Positions 43,207-54,879 are shown, counted from the first letter of the stretch. The stretch is 64,000 bases of DNA from Schistocerca nitens (GCF_023898315.1 NC_064614.1:115165501-115229500); one strand, 5' to 3'. Program-made: numbers and translations. The notes: a model not told the origin generated them from the letters alone.

Positions 43207-43308
43207 ACTGTTGCTCAACAACATCAAAAACTGTCTTTTACATACCATGTGTGGTTTAAAAGAGATTTCAATTAAAATTGTCACACTAGCCATGCAATAT
43301 ATAAGCTG

Positions 43309-44469
43309 TTTTTTTTTTACTTTATTGTTATTTTAACACCTGAACAGTCAGGTAGGCTGGCAGCGGCATGCTACGCCGCTCTTCAGCCATAGTGGTGACA
43401 ATAACAGTACAAGAACGGAGAATTAAAATGAACAGAGTGATGGGCAAAAAATAGTGGTCACAGATACACAAAAAACACGGAGCCGTTCACACGCGACGAT
43501 AACGACACTGAAAACACGTTGACACGCCGCACATAACACTGATGAATCCGACGGCACAAGTGAACGTAGAAGCGGGACGGCGGATACTAAAAACACAAAA
43601 CGACATCACACACACGAGTCACAGATGGCGATGATCTCCGGCGCGCGAAAGTCCACGTAGCATGTGCGAGTCCGGGGACCTGCCAAGAGGGGAAGAAGGG
43701 TGAGGGCGGGTGGAGAGGGTGGAGAGGGGAGGACATAGATGCCAATGGCTGAGGAGTTGGGAGGAGGAGTAGAAGGACAGGGGAGGGGAGGCCCGGGGGA
43801 GCAGTGGGGAGAAGGGGAGGAGGGATGGAGGGTGCCCAAAGGAACAGATACAGGAAGAGGGAGGGAGGATCAAAGTTGGTAGGAGGGGTAGATGGAGGGG
43901 AGGAGGACATCATCAGGGAGGGGGAGCTGGCGGAAGCCACCTTGGGAGAGGGTAAGGAGGGTGGAGAGATGGAGACCGGGTGGGACGTGGGAATACAGGC
44001 GTGGCAGCGGGCGGGGGTGGGAGAGGATCGGGGAGACGAGCAGGTGAGGAGGATCGAGTTTACAGGAGGTGTACAGGATCCGTATCCTTTCAAGGAAAAG
44101 GAGGAGGTGGGGGAAGGGGATGAGATCGTACAGGATCTGCGTAGGGGAGGGGAGACGGATGCGATAGGCGAGGCGGAGAGCATGGCGTTCAAGGATTTGA
44201 AGGGATTTGTAAAAAGTAGGGGGGGGGCGGAGATCCAAGCCGGATGGGCATAACAAAGGATAGGGCGGATGAGGGATTTATAGGTGTGGAGAATGGTGGA
44301 AGGGTCCAGACCCCACATACGGCCGTAGAGGAGCTTGAGGAGACTGAGTCGGGAGCGTTCCTTGGCTTGGATTGTCCGGAGGTGGGGAGTCCAGGAGAGG
44401 CGACGGTCCAGGGTGACGTCAAGGTACTTAAGGGTGGGAGTGAGGGCGATAGGACGGACATAGATGGTG
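43309..44469 (-). mobile_element. Jockey-type LINE, 5'-truncated
   Basis: Insertion with TSD ATATATAAGCTG (43297-43308, 44470-44481), AATAAAG polyadenylation-type signal and A-tail at the low end (43309-43330). The minus frame shows only the RT thumb and C-terminus: LKYLDVTLDRRLSWTPHLRT, RSRLSLLKLLYGRMWG, LDPSTILHTYKSLIRPILCY, PAWISAPP. GC- and purine-rich, unlike the surrounding intron, which suggests a younger insertion. It lies beside the protease activation-site exon. Confidence 0.88.
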
Positions 44470-44518
44470 ATATATAAGCTGCGTATTTTGTTATATTTAT
44501 GTGGCTGGGGCCCTTGAC

Positions 44519-44604
44519 CTGGAAAGGGAACTCTCCTGGGGCTGCGTCCACGCCGTTGATAATTCGCCCCCGCTCTGTAGACACCGTCCGTGGTACAGCG
44601 CCAC
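44519..44604 (-). CDS. S1 serine protease, activation-site exon (exon 2 of the gene)
   Basis: The minus strand has a pyrimidine-rich acceptor ending TTGCAG, then 86 coding bases, then a CAG|GTCAAG donor. The exon supplies two bases of a split codon plus 28 codons ending in GRIINGVDAAPGEFPFQ. Arg|Ile-Ile-Asn-Gly is the zymogen activation site of trypsin/chymotrypsin-like proteases, whose mature chain starts at that Ile, and APGEFP is common in insect family members. It ends in phase 0, matching the His exon at 34051-34151. The preceding exon, which should hold the signal peptide and end with one base of a split codon, was not found. The GTCAAG donor is weak, so the 3' edge is the least certain exon boundary. 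A LINE inserted only about 37 bp beyond this donor. Confidence 0.82.
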
Positions 44605-44814
44605 CTGCAACACACAGAAAGTAGAGCTACAACCTAACATAATATTATACAATTGCGATGCGCGGTGCGTTGAAAGCTGTCGCCGTCCGGCAGCTGGGGC
44701 GACGCTAGCGCTGCAGTTGGCGAGAAGACCAACCATACTTTAACGCCATACAAGCAGTAAAGGCAATGTTTGTTTTTATTTCTGTTCTGGCTGATTTACA
44801 AAGTAATTATTGTA

Positions 44815-45944
44815 CACGATGTATCAAAAAGAATCATTCGATTTTTTTACAAAAATCATAACTACTATGCTATGTGAGATATGTGCGTGAACAACGTACT
44901 GGTAGAAAGAGCAAACTCTCAGGTTTTACATGGTTCCCGCTAGGTAGCAGCACTGTGTGCCCACTTCAGTTCTAGTAAAAATGGTGTCGGCAGAACAATA
45001 AGCGTTTTGTGTTCTACGTTTTGCACAGTGAGAGTCAGTAATAACTGTTCAGCGTGTCTTTCGTACTAGGTATGGTGCCGACCGCTGGTGGCCGAGCGGT
45101 TCTGGCGCTACAGTCTGGAACCGCGCGACCGCTACGGTCGCAGGTTCGAATCCTGCCTCGGGCATGGATGTGTGTGTTGTCCTTAGGTTAGTTAGGTTTA
45201 AGTAGTTCTAAGTTCTAGGGGACTTATGACCTCAGCAGTTGAGTCCCATAGTGCTCAGAGCCATTTGAGCCTAGGTATGGTGTGGATCCTCCTATAGCAC
45301 AGAGCATCAGAAGATGGCATGAACAATTCCGAGAAACAGATGGTTTATGCAAAGGCAAATCGCCGGGGCGACCTCGAGTGTCTGACACACACGTCAAACG
45401 CATCTGCCATAGTTTCACAAGGACTCCCACGGAGAACTTTCTTTTTGCACAGTTGGAGACTGATTCGAATGACTTCATTTACCAACAGCTTGGGGCACCG
45501 CCACAATGGCATCTGGAAGTGTGGGAATTTTTAAATCAAAGGATTACTGAACGATGGATCGGTCGCACTGAACCAAATGTTTCAGCCTTACGTTACTGGC
45601 CTCCAAGGTCATCGGACCTGACTGAATGTGATTATTCTGTGGGGATTATAAAAAACTCTGTTTATGTACCTCCATTACCAACACCAATGAATGAATTGAG
45701 ACATCGCATAACAGCAGCCGCAGAAGCTGTAACTCATGACATTCTCGCTGCAGTGTGGGGATAGCTTGAATACCACATTCACATATGCCGTGCATCTCAA
45801 GGTGGCATACTGAACACCTATGAAAAGGTATGAAAAGAAATGTTTTCAGGTTCTGGTCATCAAAAAACAAGATTCATTGTATATGTTTATAAGTTTTAGA
45901 AATATAGACGTGCCAAATGGGATGATTCTTTTTGATACACCCTG
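44815..45944 (+). mobile_element. mariner-type element, internally deleted, with SINE-1
   Basis: Ends ACGATGTATCAAAAAGAATCAT / reversed AGGGTGTATCAAAAAGAATCAT with TA on both sides. The plus-strand ORF 45282-45764 joins an N-terminal HTH (IAQSIRRWHEQFRETDG, GKSPGRPRVSDTHVKR) to C-terminal pieces (LETDSNDFIYQQLGAPPQWH, WPPRSSDLTECDYSVGIIKN, YVPPLPTPMNELRHRI). The first catalytic region is deleted; QQDGAPPHWH has become QQLGAPPQWH, losing Asp 2, and SPDLTPCDF has become SSDLTECDY. Confidence 0.82.
45078..45270 (+). mobile_element. SINE-1
   Basis: Forward copy, B box GGTTCGAATCC, TSD CTAGGTATGGTG (45066-45077, 45271-45282). Confidence 0.88.
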
Positions 45945-45946
45945 TA

Positions 45947-47404
45947 TTACTGTATCTGAAGCACTGGTAGAATATCAGGAGACATGAACGATAACAAAAT
46001 GAAGATGAACAGAATCAACACTCATAATATAGTAATGTAAATATGAACTCTTGAAAATGCCACAATCGTCAATGTTGGCTTTTTTTTTAAACAGTTTCAT
46101 AACAATGGATCGCTGTCATCTTCACAGTGACTTTGTCACCTCTCATAAAGATGGTAACACATCCATCACTTGAAGGAATCCATAGACTGTGCATGTTTCG
46201 AAAGCAGATAAGTAATGGAGGGCTAAAAATAAAATTTAACACAGTGCCTCATAATTGAATAAAAATATTTGCGATCAGTGGCTGTTATGGCATTTACAAA
46301 AATTTTGTAACATTGGATCGCTGTCACTTTCATAGTGACTATGTCGTCCCTCATCAAATGTGTACTCAAAACAAAAATTATATAAGCTATAACGCATCCA
46401 TTGAGAAATATTTTCGAAATAATTTTCTGCTTTCCACCATGTCCCACATTTTCCCTTAAGTGGCATTCTTATCTGGCCTAACAACACATCATGAGTGTCC
46501 TTTTTTAACCCATTTCTATTAGGTCACTTTCTCTTTTTTTTCGATACAAATTTTGCAATTGATTTAGAAGCTGACTTCCCAATGAGGTAAATACTTGAAA
46601 TTTTAAACATAGCTTGGAACTGGATGACAGTACAATACTGACTCGCTTTCCTGTCGGTCTGCTTGGTAAAGAACCGAGATGGGGGTGGCGGGAAAAAGGT
46701 TGGTGACGCATGACACCTCAGCTCCCCTGCAGGACCGGCATGTTGTGTGAACTGTTCATGCATCAGTTATGTATTGCATGCATCCCACGTTTTTCGTCAC
46801 ATATTTTTAAAGTATTTACATAACTATTCCAAGCACAAATTTTCAGGACTACCTGTATAATATTAGGAATCTGTATGGGCTAGGAGAAATTATTTTGTAC
46901 TCTTTAGTTTGATATACTTAACACATTTTAATTTAAATAATTATTTAATAAATTGGATCTTGTATTTTTAAACATATTTATCTGTTTCCACTTAGTTTCA
47001 GAATTGCATTGACACAAACTTGGGTTTTGAAGGAAGTCTGTGTTCGATACTACCAAATAAGACAGAGCTATCCACACAAAACATTTATTTCAAAATGAAT
47101 ACCTCAAAATATTTCTGTGTTCACTGCACTTGATGAAACTCGGTAAATTCACTTTCACACTTAATGGTACATACTGTAGCAAACTACATAACTATTTCCA
47201 ATGCACTGCTTGTCACTGCGGCCCATCACACGAAGTACCGTAAGACAATTTAAGACAATACCTCAAAGGCAGTCTCACCAACGGTCTTCCTTAGGAAGAA
47301 AAATAGGTACAGGATTAAAGAGACGGACGGCCATTACCTACAGTATGAAACAGATAAAAGAGAAAGTTGTCGTCTAAAATAAGTTTCGTTTACAGCTTCT
47401 TACA
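45947..47404. other. No gene; contains a diverged ~50-bp direct repeat
   Basis: 46103-46150 (CAATGGATCGCTGTCATCTTC, CAGTGACTTTGTC) and 46308-46355 (CATTGGATCGCTGTCACTTTC, TAGTGACTATGTC) are similar. Nothing else recognised. Confidence 0.5.
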
Positions 47405-47990
47405 GGGTGTTTCTTTAAGACTCATTCCATTTCACAGCAGTACGCCTTACACATCGCTGAAGATGGTAACTAGGGCTGAACTCTAACTTAAACATAGCAC
47501 CACTCTAAAGGTTCATCTCTGCGCCAGTTGAGAGTTCATACGTTTGCTGGTAGATGTCGCCGTGGAGCAGCTAGCCACATCGCTTGCTCCTTCAGTACCA
47601 AACGTGCGTCGAGTCGAGATCAAACGGAGAACGCAGAAAGTCTTATGTAGGGGCGTTATTGCCAACAGGTTCAGCTTAGCTAAAACTGTGTGGCGTGATT
47701 TTTGTCGACAGCACGGTATTGCAACGCCTTCAGCTCAAAGCATTCGACGATGCCACCAGAGCACCAGCAGTTTCAAGACACTGATTTTTTGTGTAAGCAG
47801 AAATCCACATGTCGCCATAAGTGCTCGTTCAAGACGTAGACCCCAATCAACAGTTTTTCAAACGTAGTCTGTGGAAGTCTACACGTCATGCAAGCCGAGA
47901 GTCTGACATTCGCCTTGGGTCTCTGGGCGTGTTGTTGCTGTGTTTCAGACCACACTGGGTGTCTGTCGTGTGTCCAATGGGATACTGAAG
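47405..47990 (+). pseudogene. Transposase N-terminal remnant, probable
   Basis: Frames near 47680-47780 read AKTVWRDFCRQHGIATPSAQSIRRCHQ, similar in layout to the IAQSIRRWHEQF HTH of the 44815 element (only the pattern is meant). The left end resembles a terminal repeat (AGGGTGTTTCTTTAAGA). The rest is not recognisable. Confidence 0.35.
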
Positions 47991-48244
47991 ATTTTTGAAA
48001 GGTAAATGAAAACATTGGTCCTAAAAGTATGTGTAAACTGTATTCCAAAGTTGTGTATGTATGCATGCACAAGGTATATAACCGAATGGTTCTAAAACTA
48101 AAAACTTTATAATCCTATGCGGAAGATAGGATTTACCACAAGTTCTCGCCTCAGTTCATGTAGAAGAAACAATCTTCCCAAAGTAGATGAATTTATTTGA
48201 ATGACGCAGTATTTCTTATTCGGCCCTAGCGGGAGCTTTTCGAT

Positions 48245-49535
48245 GATCACGGTTTTATTTTTGAGTCATCAGTCTTCTAACTGGTTTGATGCGGCCTTCC
48301 TGTGCCAACCTTTCCATCTCGGAGTAACAGTTGCAACCTATGTCCTCAATTATTTCCTGCATATAACCCAGTCTCTGTCTGCCTCTATAGTTTTTAACCT
48401 TTACAGCTCCCTCTAGTAGCATGGAAGTCATTCCCTGATGTCTTAACAGATGTCCTACTACCCTGACCCTTCTTCTTGTCAGTGTTTTCCACATATTCCT
48501 TTCCTCTCCGATTCTGTGCAGAACCTCCTCATTCCGTACTTTACCAGTCCACCTAGCTTTCAACATTCGTCTAAAACGCCACATCTCAAATGCTTCATTC
48601 TTTTCTGTTCAAGATCTACCACAGTTCATGTTACACCACCGTACAATGCTATGCTCCAAACGTACATTCTCAGAAATCCCTTCCTCAAATTAAAACCTAA
48701 GTTCGATACCAGTAGACCTGTCTTGGCCAGGAATGCCCTTTTTGCCAGTGCTAGTCTTCTTTTGCTGTCCCTCTTTCTCCGTCCGTCATTTGTTATTTTG
48801 TAGTCTTGGCAGTAGTATTTCTTAACTTCATCTACTTTGTAACCATCAACTCTGATGTTAAGTTTCTCGCTGTTCTCATTTCTGGTATTTCTCATTACGT
48901 TTTTGTTTCTTCAATGTACTCTCCATACATATTCGGCACTCATTAGACTGTTCATTCCACTCAGGAGATCAAGTAATTCTTCACTTTCACTCAGGATAGC
49001 AATGTCATCAGCGAATCTGGTCATTGATATCCTTTCACCTTTAATTTTAATTCCATTCAGGTGCCTTCTTTTATTTCCAATACTGCTTCTTCGATGTATA
49101 CATTGAACAATAGGGGTGAAAGACTATATCCTTGTCTTACACCCTTTTTAAGCCGGCCAGTGTGGCCGTGCGGTTGTAGGCGCTTCAGTGTGGAACCGCG
49201 TGACCGCTACGGTCGCAGGTTCGAATCCTGCCTGGGGCATGGATGTGTGTGATGTCCTTAGGTTAGTTAGGTTTATGTAGTTCTAAGTTCTAGGGGACTG
49301 ATGACCTCAGATGTTAAGTCCCATAGTGCTCAGAGCCATTTGAACCATTTGAACCCTTTTTAATGCGAGCATTTCCTTCTTGGTCTTCAACTCTTATTAT
49401 CCCCTCTTGGCTCTTGTACATGTTGCGTATTACCCGTGTCTGCTAATAGCTTACCCCTATTTTCCTCAGAATTTTGAACATCTCGCACTATTTGACCTCG
49501 TCGAACGCTTTTTCCAGGTCGACGAATCCTGTTAA
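48245..49535 (-). mobile_element. RTE-type LINE, decayed, split by SINE-1
   Basis: Minus-strand pieces: TRFADDIAILSESEELLD (motif C, about 48980-49030), NIRVDGYKVDEVKKYYC, KRRLALAKRAFLAKTG, TRRRVRVVGHLLRHQGMTS and NYRGRQRLGYMQEIIEDIG, in the order of the RTE at 26088. SINE-1 interrupts at 49152-49352; upstream RT continues to about 49535. Confidence 0.85.
49152..49352 (+). mobile_element. SINE-1
   Basis: Complete forward copy with TSD ACCCTTTTTAA (49141-49151, 49353-49363). Confidence 0.9.
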
Positions 49536-51422
49536 CAGAGGCAACATTTATTTACACAGGGCGATGACTGATTTGAATGTGTTTCGAAAAACCGTTAGAA
49601 GACAGCGCCTAAGCCATTAATCAATGACAATGAGGCCCCCTCACACACACCATCGGCGCATGCGCAAGGCCTCGCCAATGTCCGCAGTTCTAGACAGGAG
49701 TCCTTGCCTTCGTTCATCTTCTAAATCTAAATCGCAGATCCCACTCACACCACTCTGTATTGGCGGCGGTGCTGAGCGGTGTTTTAAACTTGTGACGCCA
49801 TGCTACCAAGGTAAAGATGATCGAGTCTGATGAATGAAATTAAAATTAAATAATACGATAACTGTAGCGGCTTATCTCTACATTAGTCAAAGCCGTCAGT
49901 GTCCCCTGCAGGCGATCCCTGTCTTTGCTAAAACTAAATACTTGTCTTCTTCCTCCAAAATCAGAATTAATTCACAATAAATTTACACGTCATTGTTTAT
50001 CACTTTAAATAAACGGCTTGTGGCAATTGAATCCAGGATGGTTTGACGCAAATCCAGGGTGGTTTGAGGCACAAACGTCACCGCAAACCACTCTAACGAA
50101 GCTTCACACTAGAAGTTTAGGCGAAAATTTTACGCGCCATCTGTATTTCCGCTGATAAATGTGCTCAAGCAGGAACGGATCAAACTGAATAACGGAGGAA
50201 TACCTTGTTTCAGGGGTAGTCGCATTCCGCCATTAACACGTGGAGTTTGAGAACAAGTTATATGTACGTATTAATTAACTCTTCTATGCACACATTCTCC
50301 CTAAACTGTAGCATTATTCTCTTGATTTTTTATGGAATATAGTTTTTTCCTAAAATAATCATGACTCGACACAAGTGAATTAACCATCCACAAGACGAGC
50401 TGCATTTCGTCATTTATAGAGGTGTCGCGGAGGTGCAAAACTCCGTTTCCTCCTTACCCGTTGCGACGTATTTCCTTTATTTCCCTATTCCACTATGAAA
50501 TCATTAACTTCTGCGTAAGACAGCAATCAACTTGATGCTCAAAACTGAGACATCTTACGCCTTATAACAACTACTTAAGCTCGTAACAACAATCGAAAGT
50601 CACGATCGCCAAGCATTACAAAGTGGCATAAATTTTATTCGGACTCTCCCGTATTTTGTCTGCCACACAATGAGACAGCCTGTTAGGAACATAGAAAATA
50701 GCTGCTCATCAGTATTTTTTGGGCTTTCACAAGCCAAAGACTTCACATAGCCCGATCCTGCGATTCGAATATCTGTTGTTCACGTGCTCATAGATATAAA
50801 TATCGAAGTGGGGTGATGCATTGCCGTGTTGAAATCTCATCCTCTCGCAGGCAACGACTTTAGCTCGTAGCAGCGATCCATGGTCAAGATCGCCCAAGTC
50901 TCCAAACTTTGTGGAAGCACATCTAGAATGAACTGCAGGTAATAATATCCCATTTGTTAATCCTGTACAATTCCTACAAACAATTTAATAGAGAAACATT
51001 GCAGATCATCTGAAACGAGCATGTCGTCCTGGTTTTTACCACTCCACACGAGGATTTTGTGGCAGTTGGGAATGCCGAGGCGTCATCTGTGAACTTGCTT
51101 TCACTGTAGTCCTACAGTGAATAAGACTTTGAAATGTGGAATCATTTGGCTGCACTGCTAGATCGCCTTAATTGGGATACGGACGTACTGTATTTTCAGT
51201 GTGTTCATTTCACGTACAAGGTGACCGGTACATTTTGATCCAGTACAATCTCCCCAAATGTTATTGTTTGAACGATTCTTTGTGGAGACGTTTGGCCAGC
51301 ATTTCGAAACCTGCCGTGCTTTACATGAATGAACAAGAAAGAAAATCGTCATTTTTTTCTGTTTTCCGTCGTTTCTTAGTTGCTTAAAAGTTGGTGGAGG
51401 TATGTTCCGTCTATGCAACCAG
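49536..51422. other. 1.9 kb without recognised gene or repeat
   Basis: AT-rich with scattered GC-rich stretches; no splice-bounded frame and no terminal repeats seen. It may be host intergenic DNA or intron 1 of the protease gene. Confidence 0.4.
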
Positions 51423-51441
51423 CTGAAGGCAGTTTGTTTTT

Positions 51442-51487
51442 GCCATATGCGTTTCGCTTCTTTTATCGGTGAAGCACCTTCAGTGGC
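51442..51487 (-). ncRNA. Decayed hammerhead-type motif in left terminal repeat
   Basis: Same layout as 54678-54723 in reverse orientation: GCCA, CTGAAGG (core CTGATGA mutated at two positions), perfect stem GCTTC/GAAGC around ACCGATAAAA, GAAAC, GC, ATA, TGGC. Probably inactive. Confidence 0.5.
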
Positions 51488-52006
51488 CTGTAACAGATAT
51501 TTCTATTTATACATATAATAAATATATTATCTGGTAGTTACACTGTGTTAATATGTCACATTTTCTCATGTTCTTCTCTTGTTTCTTAGGTTAAAATCAA
51601 CTTCTGCAGCACAAATCTCATGATGTGAAATTATCGTTCGTTGTTACTTGCGACTTCCAGCATCACTAGGCCATTTGTGCAAACCTGATGATGTGTTCAT
51701 TAGATTGCATGCTCCATTTGGCAGATTTCCAGTTTCTTTCACCCACATCTGAGTCAAACAAGTCACTTACACGTTATATTTGTGTCCTGCATGTGTCTGT
51801 TTTCGGCGTGTAATGTGGCCAACTGTGGCTATTTGTTTATCCCTCGTCTTTTGTGTGTGCCGTATGTGTGGTTTGATATTTTCATTTGTTTTGTGCGTCT
51901 GCGTGTGCGTATTTTGTTGTGAGTAAATTTGTCGTTCTTTGTGAGAGTATAATTTTAATTTCTTATTAATTAAACGGATAATTGTGTGTGTGTGTGTCTG
52001 TGTCTA

Positions 52007-52067
<61 letters not shown>

Positions 52068-52473
52068 GAGAAAGAGAGAGAGAGAGAGAGAGTGACGATC
52101 AAAATAATATAAAAAACTGAACACATCGCAGCAAGAGCACTGCAATATAAAAAGAACAAACACAAATTAAAATCATAACACTCTCTAACAAAAACAAATA
52201 GAAATGCACGACAAAGTACAACACACACACCAACATAAATTTCATACAAAACTAATAAATCCCACAGATATAGAATTAACAGAGAAAGAAACACACCTAT
52301 TAGAGGAAGGGCTCAAACACGACATCGGTACAAAAATAGATACACACTTCATATAAAATCTGATTCTGGGGACAAAAAGGATCCTGGCAAAAGAAGAGAA
52401 AAAAGAAAATAACACTATAAATACTGGGCCAACACGAGAACTAGTAAAGAAATAATTAAACAACGTAATCACC

Positions 52474-53758
52474 ATGTCAAAGAACAAGCAAAACAGGAAA
52501 CTTCAAGCAGAAAACAACAGCACTAAAAAATTAAAAGAAAAACTACAAGCTAACATCATTGTTACAAGAGCTGATAAAGGGAACAGCACAGTATTGATCA
52601 ATAAAGAAAAATATATAGAAAAAAAACTAAAGATTTCATCTCCTCTAACAATATCACACAACTGAAACCTGATACACCAGCATGTTTCCAGACGTACATA
52701 AAGAAGAACCTCAAAGACATCAAACACATACAGATAAACAAAAATAACATATCACGCGGAAGAACCCAAAGGCACTAACACTCAGAAACCAACCCAAGGT
52801 CCACAAACCCCTTATTCCATTGAGGCCTGTTATTAATTTCATGAACGCACCACATGACATGTGGAAAAGACTTGAACAAAATTATAATGCAACATTATGA
52901 AATGAAGGACAGCAGAACAGTGAAAAACACAAATGTTCTCATAACACATCACACAGACAGCATCGCCTATTTCTTTCGACACAGAGAACATGTACAACTT
53001 AATAACCATTGCTGACACAATAAACTAATTGAAGAAAACGTACTGACATACAACAAACTACCTACAGACAATATTAATGAAATATCTGAAACTCTCAAAG
53101 CAGTCGCATCCTAAAATTACTTCCAATTTGAAAAGGAATTTCACACACAAGAAGATGTGCTTCCAACAGGATCCCCAGTATCAGGAACATTGGCAAACAT
53201 ATTCATCAGGCACATAGAAACAATTTTTTATACAGTCATCACAAAGAAAGGATGCAAAATTGTTCAGTGGTACAGATATGTGATTGACATAATCTGTATG
53301 ATAGATGAACCAACAGAAAAAATTGATAAACTTCAAACAGACATAAACAATATACATAAAAATTTCAATTCACCATGGGAAGAGAAATACAAAAGCAAAT
53401 ACATTTCTTGGATATAACAATAAAGAGAGACAACAACAAACACACATTGGACACCTTCAGAAAACCTACATCCACAGACACAATTGTACATGCTTCATCC
53501 AACCACCTGCAAAATCAAAAATTAGCAGTCCTACGACACATGTTACACAGACTAAATAACATCCCACTCAGCAAAGAAACCTATGAAAAAGAATTACAAA
53601 CAATACAATTCATAGCCATAAACAGTGGTTACAGCACCCAAGTAGCACGAAAACGCAACCTAAAAATTACAATACAATTAAAGAAAAATGAAAACAAGCA
53701 GAGAAAACAAACACCTAACCACCCCACAGACACTACAGCACACGGAAACACAAAATAG
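52474..53758 (+). pseudogene. Penelope-type reverse transcriptase, broken
   Basis: Frames in order: IIVTRADKGNSTVLINKEKY (52555-52615), PKVHKPLIPLRPVINFMNAP near 52795-52850, LPTGSPVSGTLANIFIRHIE (53160-53220, the Penelope counterpart of motif B), VQWYRYVIDIICMI (53265-53305), then ISFLDITIKRDNNKHTLDTF and RKPTSTDTIVHASSNH (53400-53500). Canonical Tyr-Val-Asp-Asp reads Tyr-Val-Ile-Asp, so one catalytic Asp is lost. Frameshifts and stops lie between pieces. Confidence 0.87.
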
Positions 53759-53789
53759 TAACACAAACAACAGACAAACCAGATAAATT

Positions 53790-54020
53790 CCAAGGAGCAG
53801 GTATATACAAGCTAGAGTGCCAAGAATAAGTCAGTATATCTAGGGATGACAGGTAGGAACTTCAAACCAGATACCTGTATAAAGAACATATAAGAAGTTG
53901 GAAATACGAAAATACCGATTCTACCTTCGCCGAATACCTGATAAAACATGGACATGAACTATCCAACATTGAACACATGACGGTTATCAGAGTAAATAAT
54001 CACAACAAAAAGCTCCTGAC
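53790..54020 (+). pseudogene. GIY-YIG endonuclease domain of the Penelope element, broken
   Basis: GAGIYKLECQ (53794-53823) is the GIY half. After a stop and a shift of frame, MTGRNFK-like codons, KEHIRSWKYENTDSTFAEYL and HGHELSNIEHMTVIR follow (to about 53985), as in Penelope C-termini. The YIG half is damaged by a deletion. Penelope enzymes use this domain to nick target DNA. Confidence 0.8.
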
Positions 54021-54210
54021 ATTACAAGGAAACTGTCACGTTCAAAGAGCCGTCGCATGAAAAAGAAGGTATTCGATCACCAAAACAATATAAACAGTAT
54101 CTCAATGTTCATGTTAGCCACATAAACAATAACAAACAGAGATCCTAAACATAACCAGATTAAATAATTAATTAATCTTCCTCTCTTACCCCCTTCTCTC
54201 TCTCCCTCGC

Positions 54211-54268
<58 letters not shown>

Positions 54269-54677
54269 GCACACACACACACACGCACACACACACAACA
54301 CAAACAAAAGACGAGAGGTAAACACACGGAGAAAGTTGGTAACGCTATACACCGAACACACACACACATTCAGTACAAATATAAAGTGCAAGTGGTGTAT
54401 GTGATGTGTTGAATAAAATGTTGGTGAAAGAACGTCGGCAATCGGCCAACTGAGCCTGGAGACTAATGAACACATCTCCAGGAACACAGAAATGGGGTAA
54501 ATCCGCTGTGAATCGTAAGTAACAGCGAACGATAATTTCACATCACGAAATATGTGCTACAAAAGTTGATTCTAAGCTAAGAAACAAGAGAAAACATGAC
54601 AAAATGTAACACAGTAACATACTGTAAGTACCACATAATACATTTATTGCATGTATAAAAAGAAACATGTATTACAG

Positions 54678-54723
54678 GCCACTGATGATGCTCCACAGAT
54701 AAAAGAAGCGAAACGCGTATGGC
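54678..54723 (+). ncRNA. Hammerhead ribozyme candidate in right terminal repeat
   Basis: GCCA (helix I), CTGATGA (conserved core), GCTCC...GAAGC (helix II, one mismatch), GAAA-C, GC, G-TA (A15.1-U16.1 pair and GUA cleavage triplet), TGGC (helix I partner). Helix III is only two base pairs with a two-base loop. Hammerheads with minimal helix III are known in Penelope elements; the self-complementary ACGCGT would allow a dimeric form. Cleavage is predicted after GTA at 54719. Confidence 0.65.
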
Positions 54724-54879
54724 AATAAACAAACTGCCTTCAATTAGGAATTGAGAAGAAGTGATGAATAAAGCAGGAGGAAAGATTTTGTTTTGTTTGC
54801 TCGGACTGGGGAAGGAATTGGAAGAACTGATCGCGTCTTTTGCAGAGGAAACATCGCGACATTTGACATAAGCAGTTTA

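Larger units (their letters stand above)
51423..54742 (+). mobile_element. Penelope-like retroelement (RT plus GIY-YIG) with long inverted terminal repeats
   Basis: Roughly 560-660-bp terminal repeats in inverted orientation (51423-52092 and about 54180-54742). Shared blocks: CAAACTGCCTTCA, GGCCACTGA, GAACGATAATTTCACATCA, CTAATGAACACATC and the (CT)n(CA)n tract, which lies inside both repeats. Between them, plus-strand remnants of a Penelope-type RT and a GIY-YIG endonuclease are readable. Penelope elements are retroelements distinct from LTR and LINE types, with terminal repeats in direct or inverted orientation. The copy is inactive. Confidence 0.88.

Noticed and set aside
43804-44253. 149-aa plus-strand ORF
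   Set aside because: Antisense shadow of the GC-rich Jockey-type LINE C-terminus on the minus strand.
44497-44736. Minus ORF starting MVGLLANCSASVAPAAG as a signal-peptide exon
   Set aside because: It runs straight through the acceptor of the activation-site exon in the wrong frame and offers no donor in phase with that exon.
52017-52092. Independent GA/GT microsatellite
   Set aside because: The same tract is found in the opposite terminal repeat of the Penelope element, so it is element-borne.
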